From: Granulicella sp.
GTDB lineage: Bacteria; Acidobacteriota; Terriglobia; Terriglobales; Acidobacteriaceae
Assembly (NCBI GenBank): GCA_025408425.1
Contig: JANXYX010000022.1
Coordinates: forward strand, 1 to 52,936
DNA: 52,936 bases
Direction: 5' to 3'
Positions 38,240 through 47,158 of this stretch are shown piece by piece; the first letter of the stretch is position 1, and each line of letters starts with the position of its first letter. The notes under the pieces were generated by a model. The model did no database searches, was not told the DNA's origin, and saw only the letters and a list, made by a program, of their open reading frames with translations. The position numbers were made by a program, and so were the translations under genes.

Positions 38240-38656
38240 CTAGTGCCGTTCGCCACCATCTTGATGGTCGTTCTGACGATTGTCGTTACGGTTGCCGTTG
38301 TCGTTACGGTAGCCGTTGTCGTGACGGTCCTGGTTGTCATAGTGATCACCGTGGTCCTCGCGGTCCCAGTGGCCCTCATGCATCCTCCAACCCTGCTGGT
38401 AGCGGTCATAGTGCGGATGGCTCCAATATGCGCCCGCATACGGTGGACGGTCCCAGCGTCCGGGAACCCAGCCATATCGGCCTCCATTCGAATTCCAGTA
38501 CCCATCGACCCAGACATATCCCTCGCCAGGCATCTGCGGTCTCCGCTCATATCTCATAGGAGGAGGGGTTCTGCCGACATAAATTCCAATCTGACCAAAT
38601 GCGGGTACTGCCATTGCCGTTGCCGCCACTGCACCAATAATCCACTTCATCTTCAT
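38240..38656 (-). CDS. Secreted YXWGXW-repeat protein with Asp/Asn/His/Arg-rich tail
   Basis: 138 residues. Signal peptide MKMKWIIGAVAATAMAVPAFG, then GEGYVWVDGYW and GRYGWVPGRW, the paired YXWGXW repeats. The C-terminal 45 residues are rich in Asp, Asn, His and Arg (HYDNQDRHDNGYRNDNGNRN), encoded by imperfect GTCGTTACGGT-like DNA repeats. GGAG lies 7 nt before the start. It is the second YXWGXW protein in this window, much smaller than the Gln-rich lipoprotein at 2958. Function unknown; envelope association and metal binding are possible. Confidence 0.82.
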   Translation of the reverse strand: MKMKWIIGAVAATAMAVPAFGQIGIYVGRTPPPMRYERRPQMPGEGYVWVDGYWNSNGGRYGWVPGRWDRPPYAGAYWSHPHYDRYQQGWRMHEGHWDREDHGDHYDNQDRHDNGYRNDNGNRNDNRQNDHQDGGERH

Positions 38657-38857
38657 CAGTTATCTCCGTTTGAAACACGCTACCCCTAGTAGGATGCAGA
38701 TAAACCTCCCATCGCCGGACATCCGTCAAAATAACCGCTAGTCGTCTATTCTTCATCGAGGGGGCCGCCACATCGGCGATCATCGCTTTCTGGTGAATCA
38801 TTGCGCTCACCTCATCTGTCTGCTATCTGTAATGTGATCATTTTTTGCACAATTCTT

Positions 38858-40744
38858 ATGACCCCTGGCTCCCCATCCTCAGCCGATAGCTCTCGGTTGC
38901 TTCCCTCCATCCGCCCAATGCTGGCGGTCGCGGTGCTGCTCGTTCTCTTATCGACGTCGGCCTCGCTGCTCAATGCGGATAGCTGGCGGGCTGGAGGGGT
39001 CACGATCATGTGGCCCTCCAACGGCTTCCTGCTTGGGGTCCTTCTCTGTATCCCTCGACGTCAATGGACGCGATACCTGGCGCTTGGCTACGTCGTTGAT
39101 CTCTGCGTCAACTTCGCGCTCGATCACTTCCAGGTCGGACATCTCAACCCAGTCTCGTTCTACATCGCCGCCTGCAATATGCTGGAGGTCTTCGTCGCCG
39201 CGGTCCTGCTCTACAAGACCATCAGCCCCAATCCGGACCTGACTCGCCGCAAGCAGCTTATCCATCTCCTCCTGTATGGCGTCATCCTCGCACCCGCACC
39301 CGCAATCGCCTCGTTCCTCGCGTCATTCGCGCTCACCGGCGTGCTCTCCATCCCGGAGCTTCACACCTTCCAGTACTGGTTCACCGCCGATGCGCTCGGC
39401 ATTGCCATCGTTACCCCGCTCTATCTCTCCTACCACCAGCGCGTCCATTTCCCTGACCGCTCCTGGTCCGAGATCGCCGCGCTCTTCACCGTGCTCTGTC
39501 TCACCAGCCTCATTGTCTTCTGGCAGACGCAGTTTCCCCTGCTCTACATCGTGATGCCGTCGCTCCTGGTGCTGGGTATGCGCCTTCGACTCGCTGGGTC
39601 CGCGCTCGGGCTGCTGCTGGTCTCAATCATCGGCGGCTTTCTCACCACTCACAATCACGGACCGGTCGCACTCAGTGTCAACAGCTCCATTTCCACCCGC
39701 TGCCTCCAGCTTCAGCTCTTCATTGCTGTCGCCATGCTTGTGCTCTACATCATTGAGGTCCTCAAAGCCGAGAGCAGCCGTCTCCAGTTCAATCTCCAAA
39801 CCAGCGAAACTCGCTTCCGTCTCCTCGCCGAGGTCTCCCACGACATCATCGTTCTTACTGATCTCACTGGCCGCCGTCGCTATGTCTCGCCCGCTGCCCG
39901 CGAAGTCCTCGGCTGGGACCCCGAAGAACTCCTCGGAGGCAACTATAAGCAGATCGTTCATCCCGACGACATCGCCGCACTCGAGCAGCTCCTGATGCAG
40001 TGCCGCACCGGACACCCCTCGAACATCCTCCCTTACCGTTGTCGCAAGAAGGACGGCAGCTATCTTTGGGTCGAGGCCAATCTCCGCCTCTATCGCGACG
40101 CCGTCACCAACGATCCCGTCGGATTCGTCAATGTCGTCCGCGACATCGCCAGCCGCAAGGCGGCGGAGGACAAGCTCAATCAGGCCTACCATCTGGTAGA
40201 AAACCTTGCCAGCGTAGACGGTCTCACCGGCATCGCCAATCGCCGCCGACTCGACGAGACCGTCAAACTCGAATGGCGCCGCGCCGGCCGCGACCACACC
40301 CTGCTCTCGCTCCTCGTCATCGACGTCGACTTCTTCAAGCCCTACAACGACCTCTACGGCCACCTTCAGGGCGACACTTGCCTCCGTCAGATCGCTGACA
40401 CCGCCCGCACAATCGTCAACCGCCCCGGCGACCTGCTCGCCCGCTACGGAGGCGAGGAGTTCGTCGCCGTCCTGCCCAATACCACTAGCGAAGCAGCACA
40501 GACCATCGCCGAGCAGATTCGCGTCGCAGTCGAGCTCCGCTGTCTCCCTCACGCGGACAACCCGCATCGCTGCATCACTGTCAGCATCGGATGCGCCACG
40601 CAGTCGCCAGCCCCCGGCACCAGCTTCGACGCACTCTTTGCCGCTGCCGATCAGGCTCTCTACAAAGCAAAATCCGCAGGAAGAAACCGCATCGAAGTAG
40701 CCAGCAGAGGCACCACCATCTCCGTCAACGCGTCAATGCCGTAG
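38858..40744 (+). CDS. MASE1-PAS-GGDEF diguanylate cyclase
   Basis: 628 residues from the ATG at 38858; an in-frame TTG at 38801 is possible, and neither has a good ribosome site. The N-terminal 300 residues are a MASE1 membrane sensor with about eight helices (GVTIMWPSNGFLLGVLL, FTADALGIAIVTPLYLSY). A PAS/PAC domain follows (FRLLAEVSHDIIVLTDLTGR...CRKKDGSYLWVEANL). The GGDEF domain (DGLTGIANRRRLDE) has an intact GGEEF at about 531-535 and the metal and base residues (VIDVDFFKPYNDLYGH). It is therefore likely an active c-di-GMP synthase, unlike the protein at 11487. No RxxD inhibitory site was confirmed. Confidence 0.9.
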   Translation: MTPGSPSSADSSRLLPSIRPMLAVAVLLVLLSTSASLLNADSWRAGGVTIMWPSNGFLLGVLLCIPRRQWTRYLALGYVVDLCVNFALDHFQVGHLNPVSFYIAACNMLEVFVAAVLLYKTISPNPDLTRRKQLIHLLLYGVILAPAPAIASFLASFALTGVLSIPELHTFQYWFTADALGIAIVTPLYLSYHQRVHFPDRSWSEIAALFTVLCLTSLIVFWQTQFPLLYIVMPSLLVLGMRLRLAGSALGLLLVSIIGGFLTTHNHGPVALSVNSSISTRCLQLQLFIAVAMLVLYIIEVLKAESSRLQFNLQTSETRFRLLAEVSHDIIVLTDLTGRRRYVSPAAREVLGWDPEELLGGNYKQIVHPDDIAALEQLLMQCRTGHPSNILPYRCRKKDGSYLWVEANLRLYRDAVTNDPVGFVNVVRDIASRKAAEDKLNQAYHLVENLASVDGLTGIANRRRLDETVKLEWRRAGRDHTLLSLLVIDVDFFKPYNDLYGHLQGDTCLRQIADTARTIVNRPGDLLARYGGEEFVAVLPNTTSEAAQTIAEQIRVAVELRCLPHADNPHRCITVSIGCATQSPAPGTSFDALFAAADQALYKAKSAGRNRIEVASRGTTISVNASMP

Positions 40745-40798
40745 CCTGCCGCGGCCTCGCAGCTCCCGCCAGGCAACAGCATCAACTCCCGAAGTAGC

Positions 40799-41212
40799 CT
40801 ACAAAAACTTCTTCATCAGCGACTCCGCTAACCCGCCGATGCCGCTCCCAGCGCTTCCATCAGGCGCACCCGCTCCACTGTTCTGCGCAAAGTGTGCCAT
40901 TACCAGCGGCAGCACCGTTGTCATCGCGATCTGTACCACTTCAGGCGATACCCCGGCATGTTGCGCCGCTTGCTCAATCAATCCTGTACCACTGAATCCC
41001 TGGGTCACCTGTTCCGGCGTCAGGGTAGGCGTCTCGCCACTTGCCATCGCCGCAGCATGCTCGCCCAACCCATTCTGCTCAAAACTCTTGATCACGCCCT
41101 GTATCCCATCAGGATGATTCTGTAGCGCCGTGATGAAGCCGCCGACAACCTTCGCGTTATCGCCCTGCGACGCTTCCCCAGCCAGTGCTCCGATTGTGTC
41201 TAGTATTCCCAT
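40799..41212 (-). CDS. YidB/DUF937 family protein
   Basis: 137 residues. MGILDTIGALAGEASQ starts the family pattern. LITALxNHPDGI-like text (FITALQNHPDGIQGVIKSF), GLGEHAAAMASG, PEQVTQGFSGTGLIEQAAQHAGVSPEVV and LPLVMAHFAQNSG match YidB-type proteins. Ends with a Gly/Ser/Ala linker and LAESLMKKFL. Function is unknown. It is convergent with the MASE1 protein and divergent from ridA. Confidence 0.85.
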   Translation of the reverse strand: MGILDTIGALAGEASQGDNAKVVGGFITALQNHPDGIQGVIKSFEQNGLGEHAAAMASGETPTLTPEQVTQGFSGTGLIEQAAQHAGVSPEVVQIAMTTVLPLVMAHFAQNSGAGAPDGSAGSGIGGLAESLMKKFL

Positions 41213-41401
41213 ACTTCACCTCGGTCTATGTTTTTTGCTTCAGCGCCCGTATACCAATTTCCACGTACAGGAAAATAACGATAGTCCAATCGGGCCCAAA
41301 GATCACCCCGATTCGCCGTCAATTAATGTGAACCCCCTCTATGCCATCGCACCATCTCACCCAGTTTGCGAAACCGCCCTGCAGCAGAGACAATTGACCC
41401 C

Positions 41402-41800
41402 ATGAGCCAGTCCAGCAAAACCGCCATCGCCACCCAGCAAGCTCCCGCCGCCATCGGCCCTTACTCGCAGGCCATCCGCGTCGGCGACATGCTCTTCACC
41501 TCCGGCCAGGTCGGCCTCGATCCCGTCTCCGGCCAGATGGTCCCCGGCGGCATCGCCGAGCAGACCACCCGAGTCCTCGAAAATCTCAAAGCCGTCCTCA
41601 CCGAAGCAGGCCTCGACTTCAGCAACGTCATCAAAACCACCGTCTTCCTTAAGAACATGAGCGACTTCGCCGCCATGAACGAGATCTACGCCCAGTACCT
41701 CGCTTCCCAGGGGATCGTCGCACCTGCCCGTTCCACCGTCGCCGTAGCTGGCCTCCCCAAGGACGCTCTGGTCGAAATCGAAGTCATCGCCAAAGCCTGA
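41402..41800 (+). CDS. ridA: RidA/YjgF enamine/imine deaminase
   Basis: 132 residues. It clears reactive 2-aminoacrylate-type intermediates made by PLP enzymes. The start at 41402 is used because [25 protein letters not shown] fits the family; the 12 upstream codons do not. [31 protein letters not shown] and [22 protein letters not shown] are typical, with the active-site Arg in PARS. Cytoplasmic trimer. Confidence 0.93.
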   Translation: MSQSSKTAIATQQAPAAIGPYSQAIRVGDMLFTSGQVGLDPVSGQMVPGGIAEQTTRVLENLKAVLTEAGLDFSNVIKTTVFLKNMSDFAAMNEIYAQYLASQGIVAPARSTVAVAGLPKDALVEIEVIAKA

Positions 41801-41861
41801 AGACTCCGCCAAAGAATCAGCGGGAGACACGGGCGGCACAGAACGAGTACAAAGATATGCA

Positions 41862-42431
41862 ATGGAGGTGCGATCTGTGGACACCAGGGTAGAGTCCAGT
41901 CTTGCCGACCTGCACTCGGCTGACCACGATCGCCAGAACTCGGCCTTCCAATTCTTCATGGAAGCCACCAGCGAACCCGTCGATTGGGCCTATGACGTCT
42001 GGGACGACTTGATCGCAACGCTCACCAGCGGAGACAACCGTCAAAGGGCAATTGCAGCCCAGGCGCTATGTAGCCTAGCGGCGAGCGATCCCCAGAAGCG
42101 GATGCTCAATGATCTTGGTGCACTTCTAGCGGTCACAAAAGATGAGCGCTTCGTCACTGCGCGCCATTGCTTGCAGTCTCTTTGGAAGATCGGCATCGTG
42201 GGGCCCAGCCAGCGCAAAGCGCTCGTAGACGGACTCGTAGAACGCTTCAAAAACTGTGCCGCCGAAAAGAACTGCACTTTGATCCGCTACGACATTCTGG
42301 AAAGCCTGCGACGCATCTACGACTTCGCAGCAGACGAAAAACTGCGGGAGACTGCGCTTGCGTTGATCGAAATCGAGCCAGACCCGAAGTACAGGAAAAA
42401 ATACCTCACCCTCTGGCGCAAGAAAGCATAA
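41862..42431 (+). CDS. HEAT-repeat-like helical protein
   Basis: 189 residues, all helical in appearance, with repeated pairs such as WDDLIATLTSGDNRQRAIAAQALCSLA, HCLQSLWKIGIVGPSQRKALVDGL and RYDILESLRRIYDFA. This suggests a HEAT/ARM-like solenoid used for protein binding. No catalytic motif, signal or membrane helix. It lies 61 nt after ridA on the same strand. The start at 41862 has no strong ribosome site, and a GTG a few codons in is possible. Confidence 0.7.
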   Translation: MEVRSVDTRVESSLADLHSADHDRQNSAFQFFMEATSEPVDWAYDVWDDLIATLTSGDNRQRAIAAQALCSLAASDPQKRMLNDLGALLAVTKDERFVTARHCLQSLWKIGIVGPSQRKALVDGLVERFKNCAAEKNCTLIRYDILESLRRIYDFAADEKLRETALALIEIEPDPKYRKKYLTLWRKKA

Positions 42432-42445
42432 CCAAGCGTACCCAG

Positions 42446-44536
42446 CTACTTTAGTGGTTCAAAGTACAGCGCCGCTCCTCCGGCTGGTCGCATCGGCAGA
42501 GTCAGGGTGTCGCGGGACGTAACCGTTTGGGTGCTTTCACTCAGGGCGTCGTACTTGGCCTCGGGGTTCGTGGGATCGGCAAAAATATGGGCAGCGTAAG
42601 TGCCTTTGCCAAGAAAGCTCAGAGGCAAGCGGTAGGTATAAGGCTGATCGCCGGTCATTCCTCCCACAAACCATCGGCTCCCGTTGCGGCGGGCCACAAC
42701 GATATGTTCCCCCACCACGCCGTCCAGCACCCTCGTCTCATCCCAGATCGTAGGCACGGCTCGCAGGAACTCCAGCCCGGGCTGGTTCCGGTAGTGCTCA
42801 GGGTCATCCGTAACGCACGTCAGCGGGCTCCAATACACGACGAACAGAGCTAGTTCCTGGGCGCGGCTGCCCATCACTTCAGTCGGCGTGGCCTGCTTCC
42901 ACTCAGACGGGCTCCGGTTCAGGAAGCCGCCCGGCGTATAGTCCATCGGGCCCACCAGCATTCGCGTAAATGGCAGGGTCAGCTTGTGCGTCGGAGTGAC
43001 GCGACCGCTGAACTTGTTGTACTCGTTGCCCATCACGCCCTCGCGCGTCAGCAGATTCGGAAACGTAACCCGCAGGCCGGTCGGTTTGAATGCGCCGTGG
43101 AAGTCCACCATCAGGTGGTGGGTCGCCGCCATTTTAACCACCCGCGTGTACCAGTTCACCATCCCCTGATCGTCGCTATCCATAAAGTCGATCTTGACGC
43201 CCGCGATGCCCCACTTTTCGTACAGCGCAAACGCGCCATCCAGCGTGTCGCCATCCAGCGCCCGATTGACGTCCCCGCTATGTATCCAGAGCCATTCGCG
43301 AACGTGATGGTCCTTGGCGAACTGCAGCAGCATCGGCATGTCCAGCTGTGGCGCAGGCTTCGTAATGTCCGCGGCAGGCTGGTTGAACTGCCCATACCAC
43401 TGCCAGTCGATCAGTTGGTACGGAAAGCCCATGTCGCTGGCGAAAGTGATGTAGCGCTTGATGGTGTCGTTATCCACCTTCGTGTCACCACTCCACCAGT
43501 TGTCCCAGGCCATCATTCCCGGGCGGATCCACGACGTATCCTGGATCGCCGAAGGTGGGTTCAGGTTCTCGATCAGCGAAGACTCAATCAACGCGCCAGG
43601 CGTTGTCCCCAGCATCAGGACGCGCCACGGAGAGGCGTGCGGCAGCGTCGCAGCCACCAGACCATTGCCGTCGAGCCGCGGGGACAGGTTCGCGCTAAGG
43701 CCCGTGTTGGAGGGCTTGAGCGACATTCCAGCCCAGTCGCTCAGATCCGCTTCGGCGATCGCGGCGTACAGGTTCGGCCGGAGCTCCGCAAGCAGAGGAA
43801 GCCCGACGATTGCCGACTCAGGAAGATCCGATAAGCGCTCCCGTGGGTAATGCCCTTCGTACGAGTTGTGGAAGGAGGAATAGATAGTGGCCCAGACCGT
43901 GGGATCTCCGGGGAAGTGGAAGGCAGTGCGCTCGCGGGTGACGACGAAGCTCTGCAGGTCGGGCTGGGCCGGCAGGTAGTACCGCAGCGCTACGCCGTCT
44001 CCATAGGCGCGGAGGATCAGATCCAGCTTGCGATTCGGCGCCGTCTGCTCACGGAACGACAGAGTGATCTCGTTATAGTGATTGCGGATCGGGCTGGACT
44101 TTCCCCAGACAGGCGTGGCCGTCGTATCCACCGCGTGCTGCTGTTGCTGCGTCAGCTTGAGGCCCAGGAACGGTGGCTGGTCCTTCAGGTCCAGACCAAG
44201 ATCCGAGTTAGTAACGACCGGCTGGCCGTTGTAAGTCACAGAGTAGGTAAGCGGCGAGCCGCTAACTTCAATCTTGATGTTGCCGTCAGGCGACTGGAGG
44301 CTCCACCGATCACTCGATGGAGCGCTCGATTGAGCGCGGGAAATATGAGGAGTAAGCGCCACGGCGACGAGGGTTACAAGAAGCATGGTGATGAAAACAG
44401 GGCGTTTCGTGGCAATCAAGGCTCGCTCCAAATCGTGAATCTCATCCAGCATACGCAGCAGACGCGAAGCTGTCTCCAAGGTCCACTCCAACGGCCGAAA
44501 TCCATAAGAATCTCGACTTTGCCCCAAAATCTTCAT
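42446..44536 (-). CDS. Glycoside hydrolase family 97 protein (retaining type, alpha-galactosidase-like)
   Basis: 696 residues. A hydrophobic signal segment (VFITMLLVTLVAVALTPHISRA) lies at residues 46-67, so the true start may be Met29 (44452) or Met51 (44386). The GH97 N-terminal beta-sandwich begins SPDGNIKIEVSGSPLTYSV. The barrel follows with WYGQFNQP, GIAGVKIDFMD and FHGAFKPTGLRVTFPNL, then REGVMGNEYNK. The Asp in KIDFMD (about 447) is placed like the nucleophile of retaining GH97 enzymes, rather than the inverting SusB type. The likely substrates are alpha-galactosides; this is an inference. The family needs Ca2+. Confidence 0.9.
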   Translation of the reverse strand: MKILGQSRDSYGFRPLEWTLETASRLLRMLDEIHDLERALIATKRPVFITMLLVTLVAVALTPHISRAQSSAPSSDRWSLQSPDGNIKIEVSGSPLTYSVTYNGQPVVTNSDLGLDLKDQPPFLGLKLTQQQQHAVDTTATPVWGKSSPIRNHYNEITLSFREQTAPNRKLDLILRAYGDGVALRYYLPAQPDLQSFVVTRERTAFHFPGDPTVWATIYSSFHNSYEGHYPRERLSDLPESAIVGLPLLAELRPNLYAAIAEADLSDWAGMSLKPSNTGLSANLSPRLDGNGLVAATLPHASPWRVLMLGTTPGALIESSLIENLNPPSAIQDTSWIRPGMMAWDNWWSGDTKVDNDTIKRYITFASDMGFPYQLIDWQWYGQFNQPAADITKPAPQLDMPMLLQFAKDHHVREWLWIHSGDVNRALDGDTLDGAFALYEKWGIAGVKIDFMDSDDQGMVNWYTRVVKMAATHHLMVDFHGAFKPTGLRVTFPNLLTREGVMGNEYNKFSGRVTPTHKLTLPFTRMLVGPMDYTPGGFLNRSPSEWKQATPTEVMGSRAQELALFVVYWSPLTCVTDDPEHYRNQPGLEFLRAVPTIWDETRVLDGVVGEHIVVARRNGSRWFVGGMTGDQPYTYRLPLSFLGKGTYAAHIFADPTNPEAKYDALSESTQTVTSRDTLTLPMRPAGGAALYFEPLK

Positions 44537-44921
44537 GTCAAGCCCCCAGACGTCCGTTCAGCCCGGATAATTCCTGACAACACCTTCAAAATAAACAACT
44601 TACATGAATATGAAAACTTCCATTATTCTGACTGATAGTTCTCTCCAATCCGGTAAAATAGAGTTATAAGCAGAAACAAAAGGCCGAGCTCAAAAGCTCG
44701 GCCCTATCTCTTTTAGAATCTAATATTTACCAGTAACTGTAATGGATACAATATCTTGCGGGAGACTGTTTTGGTAAGTTGCTGTAATAAAAGAATTTAG
44801 GGTAGGCTACCCCCCCAGGGGGGCCCCCTCTACAGAAACACTCCTGCTCCAGCTTCCTTGCAGGATAAGAACGACGTAACCGGATGCTCTGGCGAGCATC
44901 AAATCAACAGGAGAACCGCAA
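44537..44921. other. 385-nt intergenic region with hairpins and a C/G homopolymer block
   Basis: No gene is supported. A 9-bp stem GGCCGAGCT / AGCTCGGCC (44682-44703) is followed by CTATCTCTTTT and looks like a + strand terminator or attenuator without an obvious gene before it. A block C7-A-G6-C5 lies at 44810-44828. A 7-bp stem GATGCTC-TGGC-GAGCATC (44883-44900) lies 9 nt before the AGGAG of msrB and may affect its translation. Confidence 0.5.
44682..44703 (+). terminator. Hairpin with T-rich tail in the GH97-msrB gap
   Basis: Perfect 9-bp stem, CAAA loop, then CTATCTCTTTT. No gene ends just upstream on the + strand, so it may be an attenuator in an msrB leader or end an unseen small RNA. 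Confidence 0.55.
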
Positions 44922-45332
44922 ATGGCAGAGACAACGAAAGCTCCAAAGATCCAGAAGACTGAAGCGGAATGGCGTGAGCTTCTCACCCCTGAACAGTTCC
45001 ACGTCATGCGCGAGAAGGGAACCGAACGCGCCTTCACTGGTGCCTTGGTGGACAATCATGAGGACGGCATCTATCACTGCGCCGGCTGTAATGCCCCGCT
45101 CTTCACCGCGGATAAGAAGTTCGAGTCCGGCAGCGGCTGGCCCAGCTTCTGGCTGCCCGTCACCCCCGAAGCCATAGAGGCCCATGAAGATAGTTCTCTC
45201 GGCATGCGTCGTGTCGAAGTCACTTGCGCCACCTGCGGAGCACACCTCGGCCACGTCTTTCCCGATGGCCCCCGCCCCACCGGCCTACGCTACTGCATCA
45301 ACAGCGCTTCCCTGGATTTCACTAAATCCTAG
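44922..45332 (+). CDS. msrB: Peptide-methionine (R)-S-oxide reductase MsrB
   Basis: 136 residues; repairs R-sulfoxide of methionine in proteins. The catalytic Cys125 lies in [10 protein letters not shown]. Two structural zinc pairs are present (CAGC and CATC). Other signatures are GSGWPSFW and [12 protein letters not shown]. No signal peptide, so it acts in the cytoplasm. AGGAG precedes the ATG by 8 nt. The resolving Cys near residue 63 is not clear, so thioredoxin may reduce it through another route. Confidence 0.95.
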   Translation: MAETTKAPKIQKTEAEWRELLTPEQFHVMREKGTERAFTGALVDNHEDGIYHCAGCNAPLFTADKKFESGSGWPSFWLPVTPEAIEAHEDSSLGMRRVEVTCATCGAHLGHVFPDGPRPTGLRYCINSASLDFTKS

Positions 45333-45355
45333 AGCCGTTTTAGAAAAACAGCAAA

Positions 45356-45386
45356 AGCCCCAGTCGCCTGAAGCACGGCTGGGGCT
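45356..45386. terminator. Terminator between convergent msrB and rpmB
   Basis: 8-bp stem AGCCCCAG / CTGGGGCT with a 15-nt loop, followed by GTTTCTTT on the + strand. Confidence 0.7.
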
Positions 45387-45413
45387 GTTTCTTTGCCTGA
45401 TTTCTAGAGCTGC

Positions 45414-45602
45414 TTAGCCTTTTACGATCTTGCCGGTCTTGATGCAACCGGTGCAGACGCGCATCCGCTTGCTTGCGCCATTTACCTGGGCCTTGACGGG
45501 CTGCAGGTTGACGTTCCAGCGACGGCGGGTCGTGTTGTGGGCGTGAGAGATGTTGTTTCCGAACTGCGGGCCTTTGCCGCAGAGATCACATTTGGCTGCC
45601 AT
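45414..45602 (-). CDS. rpmB: 50S ribosomal protein bL28
   Basis: 62 residues beginning MAAKCDLCGKGPQFGNNISH. The longer in-frame start at 45716 runs into a tRNA-like sequence and is rejected. It has the four-cysteine zinc form (CDLC ... CTGC). The conserved RRRWNVNLQPVKA and RMRVCTGCIKTG segments are present. It is not next to rpmG here. Confidence 0.95.
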   Translation of the reverse strand: MAAKCDLCGKGPQFGNNISHAHNTTRRRWNVNLQPVKAQVNGASKRMRVCTGCIKTGKIVKG

Positions 45603-45689
45603 GACGTAGTTGCTCCAATCTCGATTAGCAGAGGTCCTCCAGAGTTCAAGCCCGATCGAGTGGAAATTCAACCAAAGCCGCGGAAGTGT

Positions 45690-45714
45690 TAGGCACGGGC
45701 GGATTCGAACCGCC
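45690..45714 (-). other. tRNA 3'-end-like remnant (T arm plus acceptor half)
   Basis: On the - strand GGCGG-TTCGAAT-CCGCC is a perfect T arm, followed by CGTGCCTA, which looks like an acceptor 3' half with discriminator base. The following bases are ACA, not CCA. No complementary 5' acceptor (AGGCACG) or D arm lies within about 90 nt upstream. It could be a remnant left by an integrated element or a degraded tRNA gene. Confidence 0.45.
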
Positions 45715-45772
45715 AACCTCTACCCTACTAAGTTAGCACAGCCCCCACATCGTAGCAATCTATAACCCCAGG

Positions 45773-47128
45773 CTACTCCCGCCGCTCCGCCAGCAAAACG
45801 CGCAGATCGCGCAGATTGTTCCCCGTCGCGCCAGTCTTCACCGTAGCCCCAACCCGCTCCAGAAAGGGAAAAGAATCAAACCGCTCCAACGCTCGCCGCG
45901 CCTCATCTAACCCGGAATCCTGCACCGTCCGCTCACCAACCACCGCGCCCGCAACATCACTGTTGCCATCGATACCATCCGATCCCGCAGACAACACCGC
46001 AGTCGATTCGTCAGAGGCTCCCAGCAGCGTAGCCACATGCAAGGCAAACTGCTGATTTCGCCCGCCAGTGCCCGAAGCGTCGCCAGGAACCTTCACCGCT
46101 ACCTCACCCGCCGAGATCAGGCAAACTCGCGGATGCTCCTGCCGCAGGCTTCGCAGCCGAGCCAGTAAATACTCTGCCGCCGCGCGATACTCCCAGTCAT
46201 CACACGTATTGTCGACGACAGTGTAGAACCCCATCGCTTCAGCCTTCCGGCGAGCCGATTCGGCAAGATCGTCCGCATCCAGCAGAGTCCACGACTTCGC
46301 CGCCACACTGCCCGGCTTCGGCGTCTCTTCCAGCGCTGGAGAGGCAAAGAAGCGCTGTACCGACTCAGGAAACCGCTCCAGCATCCCATAACGCGCAAGG
46401 ATCTCGCGGCACTGCTCCACCGTCGAAGTATCCGGAAGCGTCGGGCCCGATGCCAGCGCATCCAGATGATCGCGTGGCACATCCGAGACCAGCAGGGACA
46501 CAATCTCGCTCCCCTGCGCCGCTATCGCCAGTCGACCGCCCTTCACCGCGGAGAAGTGCTTCCGAACGCAGTTGATCTCCGCAATCGAAGCCCCGCTGTG
46601 AACCAGCACGGTGTGGAACACTACGGCATCCTCGAGCGTGATGCCAGGGTCGAGCGGCAACTCCATCATCGCCGAGCCACCACCACTGATCAGGAAGAGG
46701 CACAGCGTGTCGTGACTGGTCGACGCGTCCTGCCGAAGCGTACCCAGCATCGACAGCGCTGCTCGTGCGCCATCGAACGATGCCGCGTCGGGAAAGGGAT
46801 GGCCGCCCCTGAAGAACTGAAATCCCTCCGCCAGATCCTGCGGTCTGTCGCGCCCAATCAGAACTCCTGCTAGATCGCACGAGTTTGAGAGTCGAAGCCT
46901 CGATAGCAGCGCCTCCAGCATCGTGGCCGAAGCCTTGCCGACCGACAGGATCCGCACACGACGAATGTGATCGAGCGATACGACATCCTCAGCATCGATC
47001 CTCAGCATGCTGTTGTCGCCGTGAGCAACAACATCCACTTTGCGCGCGAACGCTCGCTCGACGCTGCAGTCTGCCAGCGTCTGTGCGTAGATCGCGCGTG
47101 CAATATCGTTCAGAGTTGCCGACTGCAA
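45773..47128 (-). CDS. Glycerate 2-kinase (GckA/MOFRL family)
   Basis: 451 residues; phosphorylates D-glycerate to 2-phosphoglycerate. Family features are RVRILSVGKASATML, FRGGHPFPDAAS, CLFLISGGGSAMMELPL, INCVRKHFSAVKGGRLA, LVSDVPRDHLDALASGPT and the C-terminal MOFRL segment GTGGRNQQFALHVA with SAGSDGIDGNSDVAGA. It is a member of the DUF4147/MOFRL type, not the GlxK type. It lies 30 nt after a tartronate semialdehyde reductase gene, forming the last two steps of glyoxylate use to glycolysis. Confidence 0.92.
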   Translation of the reverse strand: MQSATLNDIARAIYAQTLADCSVERAFARKVDVVAHGDNSMLRIDAEDVVSLDHIRRVRILSVGKASATMLEALLSRLRLSNSCDLAGVLIGRDRPQDLAEGFQFFRGGHPFPDAASFDGARAALSMLGTLRQDASTSHDTLCLFLISGGGSAMMELPLDPGITLEDAVVFHTVLVHSGASIAEINCVRKHFSAVKGGRLAIAAQGSEIVSLLVSDVPRDHLDALASGPTLPDTSTVEQCREILARYGMLERFPESVQRFFASPALEETPKPGSVAAKSWTLLDADDLAESARRKAEAMGFYTVVDNTCDDWEYRAAAEYLLARLRSLRQEHPRVCLISAGEVAVKVPGDASGTGGRNQQFALHVATLLGASDESTAVLSAGSDGIDGNSDVAGAVVGERTVQDSGLDEARRALERFDSFPFLERVGATVKTGATGNNLRDLRVLLAERRE

Positions 47129-47158
47129 AGTATGTCCTCGTTCCTATGCATCCGCAGC

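Noticed and set aside
42986..43834. 282-residue + strand frame inside the GH97 gene
   Set aside because: Arg/His/Val-rich antisense translation without known features.
44800..44921. Riboswitch before msrB
   Set aside because: The hairpins and homopolymers do not match any riboswitch consensus I recognise.
45603..45716. N-terminal extension of ribosomal protein bL28
   Set aside because: It translates the tRNA-like remnant; the true start MAAKCDLCG is at 45602.
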